From Faucicola osloensis_C (GTDB taxonomy: Bacteria; Pseudomonadota; Gammaproteobacteria; Pseudomonadales; Moraxellaceae), in the NCBI GenBank assembly GCA_019353055.1, contig JABAHL010000012.1:1-64000 (forward strand): DNA of 64,000 nt, written 5' to 3'. Within the stretch, counting starts at the first letter, position 1. Each line of letters starts with the position of its first letter. The notes under the pieces were generated by a model that saw nothing but the letters and a program-made list of their open reading frames with translations, was not told where the DNA came from and did not search any database. A program made the position numbers and the translations under genes. Below, in pieces: positions 33,823 to 42,007 of the stretch.

Positions 33823-34902
33823 TTACTTATCAAAGCGGTAAGTTAGTTTGATATCATTACCCATTGTTTCATGTGAAACCAGTGAAGCAATGATTTGTTG
33901 GTGTATATGCTGTGCTGTAAAGTTAATCATTGGCTTAGCACTGTCACCCAAAAAGCATGGCGCCTGATACACGACTAACTCATCTACCAAACCTTGTTGT
34001 AAGAAACTAGCAGCGACCGTCGCACCCGCTTCAACCAACACATCATTGATTTGGTAATTGTCTTTTAGACTGGTGAGTTGGGCGGTTAAGTTTATAGCTG
34101 CATCTTGGATAAGCAAAACGGGACGATGGGTGACTTGGCTTTGATACCAGGCATCCGTCATTTGGATACGTTGACGACGATCAAGCACTACCAATAGCGG
34201 CTGTGGTATATCGTCTAAATTTATCCCTAATTGTTGACTACGGATATTTAGCGCAGGATGGTCTTGTAGGATTGTTTCGCTACCCGTGATAATTGCCCCT
34301 GCCTGCGCTCGTAAACGCTGTACATCCTCACGTGATTGGTCGCTGGTTATCCATTTTGACTCGCCATTTGCCATCGCGGTGCGTCCATCTAGACTTGTCG
34401 CTATCTTTAAGCGCACAAAAGGCAAGCCGCCACGCATGACTTTAAAAAACCCTTCATTTAATTCATAAGCCGCTTGCTCACAAATGCCAGTAATGACCTT
34501 GATGCCCGCCTGCTGCAGTTTGGCAATACCGCCACCATCGACTTTAGGATTAGGATCGACAACAGCAATTACAACACGGCTGATACCCGCTTTGATTAGC
34601 GCATCCGCACAGGGCGGGGTACGCCCATGATGGCTACAAGGCTCAAGGGTGACATATGCTGTTGCGCCTTGCAAATACTTAGCATCACGCTCATACGCTT
34701 GTCGAAGGGCAAAAACTTCGGCGTGGGGTTGTCCTGCTTGATAGTGAAAACCTTCGCCGATGATTTGATTATCTTTGACAATGACGCAGCCGACATTAGG
34801 ATTGGGACGGGTGGTAAAACGTCCTTTTTTAGCCAGCTCAATGGCGCGTGACATGTAATATTGGTGCTGATAGCGCTCAGCAGGGGATAAAGTTGCCGTC
34901 AT
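33823..34902 (-). CDS. ribD: Bifunctional diaminohydroxyphosphoribosylaminopyrimidine deaminase/reductase
   Basis: RibD carries out the second and third steps of riboflavin synthesis. The N-terminal cytidine-deaminase-like domain has the zinc motif HAEVFAL and TLEPCSHHGRTPPCADAL. The C-terminal reductase has RLKIATSLDGRTAMANGESKWI (about 162-183) and a closing EAGATVAASFLQQGLVDELVVY segment. Length 359 is normal. It begins 7 bases after nrdR, the common nrdR-ribD pairing. Its 3' end overlaps the DnaA-box/parS-rich gap, and it contains a weaker CATGTG palindrome at 33865. Confidence 0.95.
   Translation of the reverse strand: MTATLSPAERYQHQYYMSRAIELAKKGRFTTRPNPNVGCVIVKDNQIIGEGFHYQAGQPHAEVFALRQAYERDAKYLQGATAYVTLEPCSHHGRTPPCADALIKAGISRVVIAVVDPNPKVDGGGIAKLQQAGIKVITGICEQAAYELNEGFFKVMRGGLPFVRLKIATSLDGRTAMANGESKWITSDQSREDVQRLRAQAGAIITGSETILQDHPALNIRSQQLGINLDDIPQPLLVVLDRRQRIQMTDAWYQSQVTHRPVLLIQDAAINLTAQLTSLKDNYQINDVLVEAGATVAASFLQQGLVDELVVYQAPCFLGDSAKPMINFTAQHIHQQIIASLVSHETMGNDIKLTYRFDK
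33865..33880. other. Weak parS-like site inside ribD
   Basis: TGTTTCATGTGAAACC, 14 of 16 consensus bases, sharing the CATGTG centre of the two neighbouring intergenic copies. It is read as Val-Ser-His-Glu-Thr in ribD. Confidence 0.45.
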
Positions 34903-34909
34903 AATGAAC

Positions 34910-35434
34910 TTAGGATTGTAGATGTTTGAGCTTGTGTGGGTGAGTCAAGTCTTCGATACGTTGATTAATTTCTTGTTTATTGGCGTCAGTGGTGAGGTTT
35001 GACACCATGTGTTTGAAGGCTTCAATATCTTGAAAATCACGATATACGCTAGCAAATCGAACGTAGGCGACATCATCAATTTGGCTCAACTCTTTCATGA
35101 CGATTTCACCTAAAATTTTACTGGGCACCTCACGCTCACCGAGCTGCCTGAGCTGTTTTTCAATGCGGCTAATCATGGCTTCAATGTTGTCGGTCGATAT
35201 TGGACGTTTTTGTAACGGTAGCTGCACTGAGCGACGTAGTTTTTGTCCATCATACGGCTCGATACGACCATTGGATTTGATGATACGGGGCATTACTGCC
35301 TCAATGATTTCAAAGGTGGTAAATCGCTCTTGGCATGCGGTACACTGACGACGACGGCGTACCTGCGCACCTTCTGCCGCGAGTCTTGAATCAATGACTT
35401 TGGTATCTTCAGCATTACAAAATGGACAGTGCAT
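34910..35434 (-). CDS. nrdR: Transcriptional repressor NrdR
   Basis: NrdR represses ribonucleotide reductase genes in response to (d)ATP. The N-terminal zinc ribbon is MHCPFCNAEDTKVIDSR followed by RRRRQCTACQERFTTFE (four Cys). It is followed by the ATP-cone domain (PRIIKSNGRIEPYDGQKLRRS; AYVRFASVYRDF). Length 174 is slightly above the usual 150 because of a charged C-terminal tail. It lies between mnmE and ribD on the minus strand, 32 bases after mnmE. Confidence 0.95.
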   Translation of the reverse strand: MHCPFCNAEDTKVIDSRLAAEGAQVRRRRQCTACQERFTTFEIIEAVMPRIIKSNGRIEPYDGQKLRRSVQLPLQKRPISTDNIEAMISRIEKQLRQLGEREVPSKILGEIVMKELSQIDDVAYVRFASVYRDFQDIEAFKHMVSNLTTDANKQEINQRIEDLTHPHKLKHLQS

Positions 35435-35466
35435 GCGATTTCCTAGCTAAGTTTAAACCTTTTAAT

Positions 35467-36858
35467 TTATTTACCAATACAAAAACTGCCAAAAATCTTA
35501 CCCAACAAATCATCAGCGGTAAATTCACCGGTGATTTCATTGAGGCTAATCTGTGCTTGGCGTAGGCTTTCCGCCACCAATTCACCGGCATGAAACAAAT
35601 GCAGTTGTTCATCGGCTTCTTGCAGCGCCATTTGGGTACGGCGCAGCGCATCAAGATGGCGGGTTCGTGCAATCAAGCTGTTTTCAGGGGGATGAAAACC
35701 GACTTTATCACAGATTTGATTGACTAATTCTTCAAGCCCTGTACCATATTTACAAGACACATAGACGGGGTGATAAATCTGCGCTTGTGATGAAAATTGC
35801 TTGGGCAAATTTTGGTGATTGTCGGATAAATCAATTTTGTTGGCAATCATTAATATCGAATTGGCATTGGGTAAACTACCAAATAATTCGGTCGCCAATC
35901 GTAACGGCTCATGCTCACGGTGCGCATCATACACCATAAGCAGTAAATCAGCTTGGGTGATGGCTTGTCGTGCTCGCTCAATGCCCGCCTGTTCTACGAT
36001 ATCATCGGTTTGGCGCAGCCCAGCGGTATCGGTCAAATTCAGCGTTAGACCATTTAACACAATAGTTTCTTGCAAAATATCGCGGGTTGTCCCGGCAATA
36101 TCGGTCACAATGGCACGCTCTTGCCCTGCTAGGCGATTAAGCAAGCTAGATTTTCCTGCATTGGGTCGCCCGGCAATCACAACTGAGACACCATCTCGCA
36201 GTAATTGCCCTTGTTTGGCAGTAGCTAACACATTGTTTAGTTGCTCACAAACTTGGCGCAATTGCTTGGCGATATGTTCATCTGCCAAAAAATCAACCCC
36301 TTCTTCATCTGGGAAATCAATAGCGGCTTCAACATACAGTCGTAGCTGAATTAACTGCTCAAGCAGCGCATTAATTTTTTGTGAAAACTCACCAGTCAAT
36401 GAGCGCATGGCACTTTTTGCGGCAGCCACGCTGGTGGCATCAATGGCATCAGCAATCGCTTCTGCTTGTACCAAATCAAGCTTATCATTATCAAAAGCCC
36501 GCGCCGAAAACTCACCGGCTACCGCTTGATTTGCACCCAATTCAAACACACGAGTCAAAAGCTGCTGCTGCAAAATCATACCACCATGACCTTGCAACTC
36601 AATCACATCTTCACCTGTAAAAGAATGGGGGGCAGGGAAATACAACACTAACCCCTCATCAATCACCGTATCATCACTATCATAAAATCGGCAAAAATGG
36701 GCAAATCGCGGTTTGAAAGCTTGACGACCGGTTAACGCCAAGGCAATTTGGTAACTGTTTGGACCTGATAGTCGTATCACACCAACCCCGCCACGACCCA
36801 TTGGTGTTGCAATGGCGGCAATCGTTGAAGTAAGCACTGTTTGAGAGTTATTTAACAT
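35467..36858 (-). CDS. mnmE: tRNA uridine-5-carboxymethylaminomethyl(34) synthesis GTPase
   Basis: MnmE works with MnmG to modify U34 of several tRNAs. It has the N-terminal THF-binding domain (STIAAIATPMGRGGVGVIRLSG), a helical domain and an inserted Ras-like G domain: G1 GRPNAGKSSLLN, G3 DTAG and G4 NKID. The C-terminal CIGK contains the catalytic Cys. Length 463 is standard. In many bacteria mnmE heads an mnmG-rsmG-parA-parB cluster, but here it is followed by nrdR and ribD, so parAB must be elsewhere. Confidence 0.96.
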   Translation of the reverse strand: MLNNSQTVLTSTIAAIATPMGRGGVGVIRLSGPNSYQIALALTGRQAFKPRFAHFCRFYDSDDTVIDEGLVLYFPAPHSFTGEDVIELQGHGGMILQQQLLTRVFELGANQAVAGEFSARAFDNDKLDLVQAEAIADAIDATSVAAAKSAMRSLTGEFSQKINALLEQLIQLRLYVEAAIDFPDEEGVDFLADEHIAKQLRQVCEQLNNVLATAKQGQLLRDGVSVVIAGRPNAGKSSLLNRLAGQERAIVTDIAGTTRDILQETIVLNGLTLNLTDTAGLRQTDDIVEQAGIERARQAITQADLLLMVYDAHREHEPLRLATELFGSLPNANSILMIANKIDLSDNHQNLPKQFSSQAQIYHPVYVSCKYGTGLEELVNQICDKVGFHPPENSLIARTRHLDALRRTQMALQEADEQLHLFHAGELVAESLRQAQISLNEITGEFTADDLLGKIFGSFCIGK

Positions 36859-36953
36859 AGTTTTTTACAATCTAACATTTCGGGTAGTCAGCATGGACTC
36901 AATACTGATATTTTAACATCCGCTCACTGATTACAACATGATTATTTTTTGCC

Positions 36954-36987
36954 AATAAAAAACCCTTTAAACAACGGTTTAAAGGGC
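36954..36987 (-). terminator. Intrinsic terminator of yidC
   Basis: CCCTTTAAAC (36963-36972) and GTTTAAAGGG (36977-36986) form a hairpin. On the minus strand it is followed by a six-T run just after the yidC stop. Confidence 0.85.
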
Positions 36988-37010
36988 GGATAACTTACTG
37001 ATTGATGAAT

Positions 37011-38702
37011 TTAGACGACGTTACGTGCTGCCTCTTTTGCTGCTTGCTCACGCTCAACTTTTTTATTGATAAAGTATTGCTGCGCCATACTAAACAAGTT
37101 GTTGACTGTCCAATACAGCACTAGACCCGCTGGGAAGAATAGCATAAACACGGTGAAAATAATTGGCATAAACTTCATCACACGGGCTTGCATAGGATCT
37201 TGCGGCTGTGGGTTTAGCATCTGCTGGAAAAACATCGCCGCGCCCATAATCAGTGGCAAGATAAACAATGGATCCATGGATGATAAGTCACGAATCCAAC
37301 CAATCCAAGGGGCATGGCGTAATTGAACCGATTCAACCAGCACCCAATACAACGCCAGGAAAATCGGCATTTGCAGCAATACCGGTAAACAACCTGCCAT
37401 CGGATTAACTTTTTCTTCTTTGTAGATGCGCATCATCTCTTGTGACATACGCATACGGTCATCACCATATTCTTCTTTTAAGGCTTGCAATCGTGGTGCC
37501 ACTGCGCGCATTTTTGCCATCGAGTGATAGCTTTTGTTGGCGATTGGCATTAACGCGATTTTAACCAATAAAGTGAGTACAATAATTGACCAGCCCCAGT
37601 TGCCTAAGACTTTATGCACATTATCCAAAATCCAAAATAGCACTTTTGAAATCGGCCATAAAATACCGTAATCAACAGTTTTATCTAACCCTTCTGCCAA
37701 AGGTTTTAAGTTAGCTTGAATTTTTGGACCTGCATACAAGGCAGATGTTAAGGTCACTTGCTTGTTGGGCGCAACTGACACAGGGTTACTGGTAAACCCG
37801 ATGATGTGATCTTTGCCAGCTTCACGGCTATAAAAATTTGCTGTGTAATTCTTTGGCATCCAAGCGGTGACAAAATAGTGCTGTACCATGCCAATCCAGC
37901 CTTTATCACTGCTGGCTTTTAAACCCTCATTGAAATTACCAAACTTAAGTTTATTGTAAGGCTGATCTGGTGTACCCCATGCGCCACCTAGGTAAGTCGA
38001 TAGGCTAATTGCACCTTTGTCACCTTTACCTGGGTCTTCACTATTATCACGTTTTAACTGCGCATACATTTGTCCTTGCCAAGGCTGCGTGCCGTTATTG
38101 GTGATGTTATAGCTGACGTTGATAGGATATTGACCTTTGGTAAACTTATACGATTTGATGACGGTTACGCCATCTTTTTGATAAGTTAAAGGCACGACCA
38201 ATTCGGCTTGATTGGGCTGCATGACAAATTGGTTACTAGGCGCGGTAAAAGTCGCACGGCCATTGCTATTATCAATACCATTGGCGCCAATTAACCCTGA
38301 CTGAGCCACATATACGCGATTACTATCTTCTTCAAGGAGTACAAATGGCTGTTTACTATCTAATGTCTGGGCATGCTCTCGAAGCGCGGCGTACACCACA
38401 TCGCCACCGACGGGATTAATACGAATATCGTATTTATCCGTCATCACGCTAATGAGCTGTGCGCCCGTTTGCTGGGTAGTGGGAGCGGCGGTTGATGTGG
38501 TTGCCGTTGCCGTGGGAATATCGCCCGTTGGCGTACTTGAAGCCCCCGCCACTGGCACATCATTGCTACTGACGGCTGTAGTTGTTGGGGTTGTCGCCAC
38601 GGGTTTATTTACATTGGTATAATCATCCCGCCATGCCAGAATCAGCAAATAACCCGTAATCAACATTGCGATAATAATCAATGTCCGTAAAATTTTTTGC
38701 AT
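37011..38702 (-). CDS. yidC: Membrane protein insertase YidC
   Basis: YidC inserts and folds inner-membrane proteins with or without Sec. The 563-residue Gram-negative form has an N-terminal TM (about 5-24), a Thr/Ala-rich linker, a large periplasmic beta-domain (about 85-340) and the conserved C-terminal TM core: ILDNVHKVLGNWGWSIIVLTLLVKI, QALKEEYGDDRMRMSQEMMRIYKEEK, and NPMAGCLPVLLQMPIFLALYW. It is last in the rpmH-rnpA-yidD-yidC block and ends at a strong terminator. Confidence 0.97.
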   Translation of the reverse strand: MQKILRTLIIIAMLITGYLLILAWRDDYTNVNKPVATTPTTTAVSSNDVPVAGASSTPTGDIPTATATTSTAAPTTQQTGAQLISVMTDKYDIRINPVGGDVVYAALREHAQTLDSKQPFVLLEEDSNRVYVAQSGLIGANGIDNSNGRATFTAPSNQFVMQPNQAELVVPLTYQKDGVTVIKSYKFTKGQYPINVSYNITNNGTQPWQGQMYAQLKRDNSEDPGKGDKGAISLSTYLGGAWGTPDQPYNKLKFGNFNEGLKASSDKGWIGMVQHYFVTAWMPKNYTANFYSREAGKDHIIGFTSNPVSVAPNKQVTLTSALYAGPKIQANLKPLAEGLDKTVDYGILWPISKVLFWILDNVHKVLGNWGWSIIVLTLLVKIALMPIANKSYHSMAKMRAVAPRLQALKEEYGDDRMRMSQEMMRIYKEEKVNPMAGCLPVLLQMPIFLALYWVLVESVQLRHAPWIGWIRDLSSMDPLFILPLIMGAAMFFQQMLNPQPQDPMQARVMKFMPIIFTVFMLFFPAGLVLYWTVNNLFSMAQQYFINKKVEREQAAKEAARNVV

Positions 38703-38883
38703 ATATAGCTATCCTATCTAATGATATTACTTGAAATCACTAGTTGCTAATAAAGGAAAAACAATTAAAAAATAGAAGACATTCTACTAAAAAAAAGTTA
38801 AAAAAGATATTCTATAAATAGTTGACTCGATTACGCTATTTGAGACTGGCGACAAATTTTTATAATTTAATTAGCCACATAAA

Positions 38884-39183
38884 TTAATGATAGTGATAAG
38901 CATATACCAAAAAGTAAGACGGGCATGTGTCAATATAATGATAGTGGTAGCGATATAATGGCTTAGGGACAAAATCAATCCCATGTCCACCCCAAGGATG
39001 GCAGCGCGCGATACGCTTGGCTGTTAATAATCCACCCCGGTACCCCCCATGCAATTTTACCGCCTCTAAACCATAACTAGAGCACGTTGGATAGAACCGG
39101 CAACGAGGTGCCAACCATGGGCTAATCAAGCGCTGATAAAATATAATCATCAACAGCAAAAATTTTGCTAATAATTTATCCAT
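38884..39183 (-). CDS. yidD: Membrane protein insertion efficiency factor YidD
   Basis: YidD is a small peripheral membrane protein that assists YidC. The conserved core is FYQRLISPWLAPRCRFYPTCSSYGLEAVKLHG with the Cys pair, then KRIARCHPWGGHGIDFVP. The family usually ends a few residues after this point. Here a tail of about 23 residues very rich in Tyr and His (YRYHYHYIDTC, then FLVYAYHYH) continues to the stop. The stop at 38884 is unambiguous. It sits 63 bases after rnpA in the usual order. Confidence 0.92.
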   Translation of the reverse strand: MDKLLAKFLLLMIIFYQRLISPWLAPRCRFYPTCSSYGLEAVKLHGGYRGGLLTAKRIARCHPWGGHGIDFVPKPLYRYHYHYIDTCPSYFLVYAYHYH

Positions 39184-39246
39184 GGATTAAACCCAGATTT
39201 TTTATCACCTTCATTTGAGTAGAGATATTACGAACTGCCGCTAAAA

Positions 39247-39684
39247 TTAACGCCGCTTCAACTTTCTAATCTTATCGTTGATTAAATTAAAGCCCATTGC
39301 TAATTGCTGCGCAATTGCTTCATTTGGCATATCATCGGAAAACTGCTTGATAGTTAATAAAATATCAACTTGAGCATTTAGCTGGTGCTGATGCAACCGA
39401 AAATGCTCTCGCGTTAATCGCTTAATACGATTACGCTCATGGGCACGTTTAACTTTCTTTTTAGTAATCGCAAGACCCAACCGATTTACTGCAGCTTGTC
39501 TTTGGGTATCGGCTAAAACCACTTTGACAAAGAACAATAAATTAGGCTGATGAATTTTAAACATCACATCATGCTGTGACTGATCTTCACCAGTTTTGGT
39601 ATGACGACCCGACATCGCTTTAAAATCTTTAGGCGTTAGCAACCGCTGCGATTTATCAAATTTAAAAGGTTTGTCTGCAATCAT
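39247..39684 (-). CDS. rnpA: Ribonuclease P protein component
   Basis: RnpA is the protein subunit of RNase P, which matures tRNA 5' ends. The 145-residue basic protein has FDKSQRLLTPKDFKAMSG at the N-terminus and the RNR motif in KKVKRAHERNRIKRLTREHFR (about 85-105). A DILLTI segment lies near the end. A hairpin and a bidirectional terminator separate it from rpmH upstream, so the usual rpmH-rnpA operon may be attenuated here. Confidence 0.94.
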   Translation of the reverse strand: MIADKPFKFDKSQRLLTPKDFKAMSGRHTKTGEDQSQHDVMFKIHQPNLLFFVKVVLADTQRQAAVNRLGLAITKKKVKRAHERNRIKRLTREHFRLHQHQLNAQVDILLTIKQFSDDMPNEAIAQQLAMGFNLINDKIRKLKRR

Positions 39685-39792
39685 GAGGATAAGTCCAAAT
39701 CAATACCAAAGCACCATTAAAATAAAAGCTAAAGCTATTAAGATTTTATGGATAGGTAAAAATAGGCTGAAATAATAGAGTAGGGGAGTATG

Positions 39793-39833
39793 CTAATCGT
39801 TAGCTACGAACGGACTTCTAGCATAACGATTAG
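39793..39833 (-). other. Inverted repeat in the rnpA leader
   Basis: CTAATCGTTA (39793-39802) and TAACGATTAG (39824-39833) are perfect 10-base inverted repeats with a 21-base loop, about 110-150 bases upstream of the rnpA start. It could be an RNA leader structure or a protein site. Confidence 0.5.
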
Positions 39834-39841
39834 TACAACAA

Positions 39842-39874
39842 TAAAAAAAGCGATATAAGAAGTATATCGCTTTT
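39842..39874. terminator. Bidirectional hairpin terminator between rpmH and rnpA
   Basis: AAAAAAAGCGATATA and TATATCGCTTTTT form a strong stem with A/T tracts on both strands, 52-84 bases after the rpmH stop. It probably lowers read-through into rnpA. Confidence 0.75.
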
Positions 39875-39925
39875 TACTATAACCTGTTTTAATATTAACA
39901 TTAAATCAAGTTAACAAAATAGACA

Positions 39926-40060
39926 TTACACCGTTAAACGATGACGGCCTTTAGCACGACGACGAGCTAAAACTTGACGGCCATTTTTGGTAGCCATACG
40001 AGCACGGAAACCGTGAGTACGTTTACGTTTGATTACGCTTGGTTGGAAAGTGCGTTTCAT
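39926..40060 (-). CDS. rpmH: 50S ribosomal protein L34
   Basis: The minus-strand frame from ATG 40058-40060 to TAA 39926-39928 encodes 44 residues starting MKRTFQPSVIKRKRTHGFRA and ending in RRRAKGRHRLTV, an unmistakable L34. It lies upstream of rnpA and divergent from dnaA, the standard arrangement at a bacterial replication origin. Confidence 0.97.
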   Translation of the reverse strand: MKRTFQPSVIKRKRTHGFRARMATKNGRQVLARRRAKGRHRLTV

Positions 40061-40562
40061 GCGATTCACCTTGGCTAAATTTACGTGACATTTAACCGAT
40101 AGCGGTTAAAATACAAAATTTCAAAACAGTTAATCTCGTATTATCCTCAATTTTAACCAATAGGTCAAGAATAACTAAGCTTAACGATTAATTTCTTTCT
40201 TAAAATTACTGCTACAGTTAATTGTTTTGCTTATCTAAAATAACATTTTTATGTGACAAATACAACGTGACAAAAAGTTATCCACAAAAAAAATTTTTAT
40301 TATTATATATTAAATAAGTATTAATTATTATTATTAAGCACCTACATTTCAGTGGATATTTAATAGAATAATAATAAAAAACAATTATTTATGATGTTGA
40401 TAAACCTGTATATAAATAGTTGATAGTTTGTTAGTAACTTCCAATTTTAACTTATCAACAATTATATCCACATTATTATCCACAATAATTTTATTTGTAA
40501 AATCTCGGTTTTATGATACATTACACCGATTTTGAAGATACTTGAATCAGGAAAATGAAGTT
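40061..40562. other. Probable oriC (rpmH-dnaA intergenic region)
   Basis: The 500-bp gap is very AT-rich, with long A/T stretches at about 40286-40350 and 40360-40400 that could be the unwinding element. DnaA-box matches are TTATCCACA at 40278-40286 and 40476-40484 (perfect), ATATCCACA at 40464-40472 and TTATCAACA at 40452-40460 (one mismatch each), TGTTGATAA at 40395-40403 (minus, one mismatch), and AGTGGATAT at 40351-40359 (weak). Gene orientation switches here, leftward to yidC and rightward to gyrB, as expected for divergent forks. The dnaA promoter must also be inside. Assignment rests on context and boxes; skew was not computed. Confidence 0.85.
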
Positions 40563-41903
40563 ATGGCTGATGCATTATGGCTTAAGTGCGTTGACGAATT
40601 AAAATATCAAGTACCTGATAATATTTTTACCATGTGGATTCGCCCATTATCCGCCTCAATGCATGACAACACGATGGTCGTCAATGTACCTAATCAGTAC
40701 TTTGCCAGCTATGTTGAAAAAAATCATTTAAGTCAAATTCAAACGATTTTACATCAGCTTGAGCCAACCCTACCGATTCATGTGCAGATTCAAATTGATA
40801 AGGGTAACGCAATCACTGACGCTATTAGCACACAAGAGCTTGGTGAGCAAAAAGTGACGCTGGTAAAAAATGAGCAGCAACGCTCTTTTCAGTACATCGA
40901 TCCGCACTTCACGTTTGACCAATTTGTAACCGCAAAATCAAATCAAATCGCTTATAGTATTTGCCGAGAGACTGCTAACAATTTGGGTCAATCTAAAAAT
41001 AATCCGCTGTTTATTTATGGCGCGACAGGTTTGGGGAAAACCCATTTGATGCAAGCAATTGCCCATGAGATTTTAAAGCAAGGCAAAAGTTTTTATTACT
41101 TCACGTCCGATAAGTTTGTTAACCAGCTGGTGAATTCATTAAGAAAACAGAAAATCGATGAGTTCAAAGATAAAATAAAAAAAGCCGATTTATTGATTAT
41201 TGATGATATTCATGTGATTGCCGGCAAGCAAAAAAGTAGTGAGCAGTTTTTGCTATTGCTCAATGATTTTATGAGCAAAAATAAACAAGTGATTTTGGCA
41301 TCTGATAAACACCCGAGCGCACTGACTGATTTTGACGAGCGTTTAAAGTCACGTTTGGCTTGGGGGGTAGCAGTAGCGCTAGAGCCGCCAGAGTTAGAAA
41401 CCCGTATTCAAATTTTGCAAAAAAAATCCAAAGCGCAAGAGGTGATTTTGCCAAAAGAGTGCGCCATTTTTATCGCTCAGCATATCATCGCCAATGTGCG
41501 AGAGTTGGAAGGCGCACTCAACAAAGTTTTAGCCATTTCCCGTCTGCTCAATCAGCCTATCCATTTAGAATTGGTACAAATGGCGTTAAAAGATTTGATT
41601 GCTATTCGTGTACAAGCGGTCAGTATGGATAATATTCGTAAAGTCGTTGCTGAGTTTTATGATATATCGGTCAAAGACCTGATGGGTAAAAAGCGTTTAC
41701 GTCATATCGCTCGTCCGCGTCAGGTGGCTATGAGTTTAGCCCGTGAACTAACCAATAACAGTTTTACCGAAATTGGGCAGTCATTTGGTGGTCGCGACCA
41801 TACCACGGTCATGCACGCCTGTGAGAAAGTACAAGAACTTTGTGTCAGCGATCTGATGTTTGACAAGGATTATCGCTCATTAAAATTAATGTTACAGACT
41901 TAG
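40563..41903 (+). CDS. dnaA: Chromosomal replication initiator protein DnaA
   Basis: DnaA binds oriC, oligomerises with ATP and opens the duplex. Domain I has WLKCVDELKYQVPDNIFTMWIRPL. The AAA+ domain has Walker A GATGLGKTHLM and Walker B LLIIDDIHVIAG. Domain IV has the signature GGRDHTTVMHACEKV. I prefer ATG 40563 (MADALWLK, 446 residues) with AGGA ten bases upstream; a TTG at 40542 would add seven residues. The domain II linker is short. It is followed by dnaN after 104 bases that contain no DnaA box. Confidence 0.97.
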   Translation: MADALWLKCVDELKYQVPDNIFTMWIRPLSASMHDNTMVVNVPNQYFASYVEKNHLSQIQTILHQLEPTLPIHVQIQIDKGNAITDAISTQELGEQKVTLVKNEQQRSFQYIDPHFTFDQFVTAKSNQIAYSICRETANNLGQSKNNPLFIYGATGLGKTHLMQAIAHEILKQGKSFYYFTSDKFVNQLVNSLRKQKIDEFKDKIKKADLLIIDDIHVIAGKQKSSEQFLLLLNDFMSKNKQVILASDKHPSALTDFDERLKSRLAWGVAVALEPPELETRIQILQKKSKAQEVILPKECAIFIAQHIIANVRELEGALNKVLAISRLLNQPIHLELVQMALKDLIAIRVQAVSMDNIRKVVAEFYDISVKDLMGKKRLRHIARPRQVAMSLARELTNNSFTEIGQSFGGRDHTTVMHACEKVQELCVSDLMFDKDYRSLKLMLQT

Positions 41904-42007
41904 TATTTTGTTAACTCGATTAAAAAGATTTTTACTCAATTACCCCGTATAATAAGTTTTAATTTTTCCATTTGTTATAACCATTCATTTTGATTTGAGG
42001 CGGTGCC

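Noticed and set aside
41904..42007. dnaA-dnaN gap as an origin
   Set aside because: Only 104 bases and no DnaA box seen.
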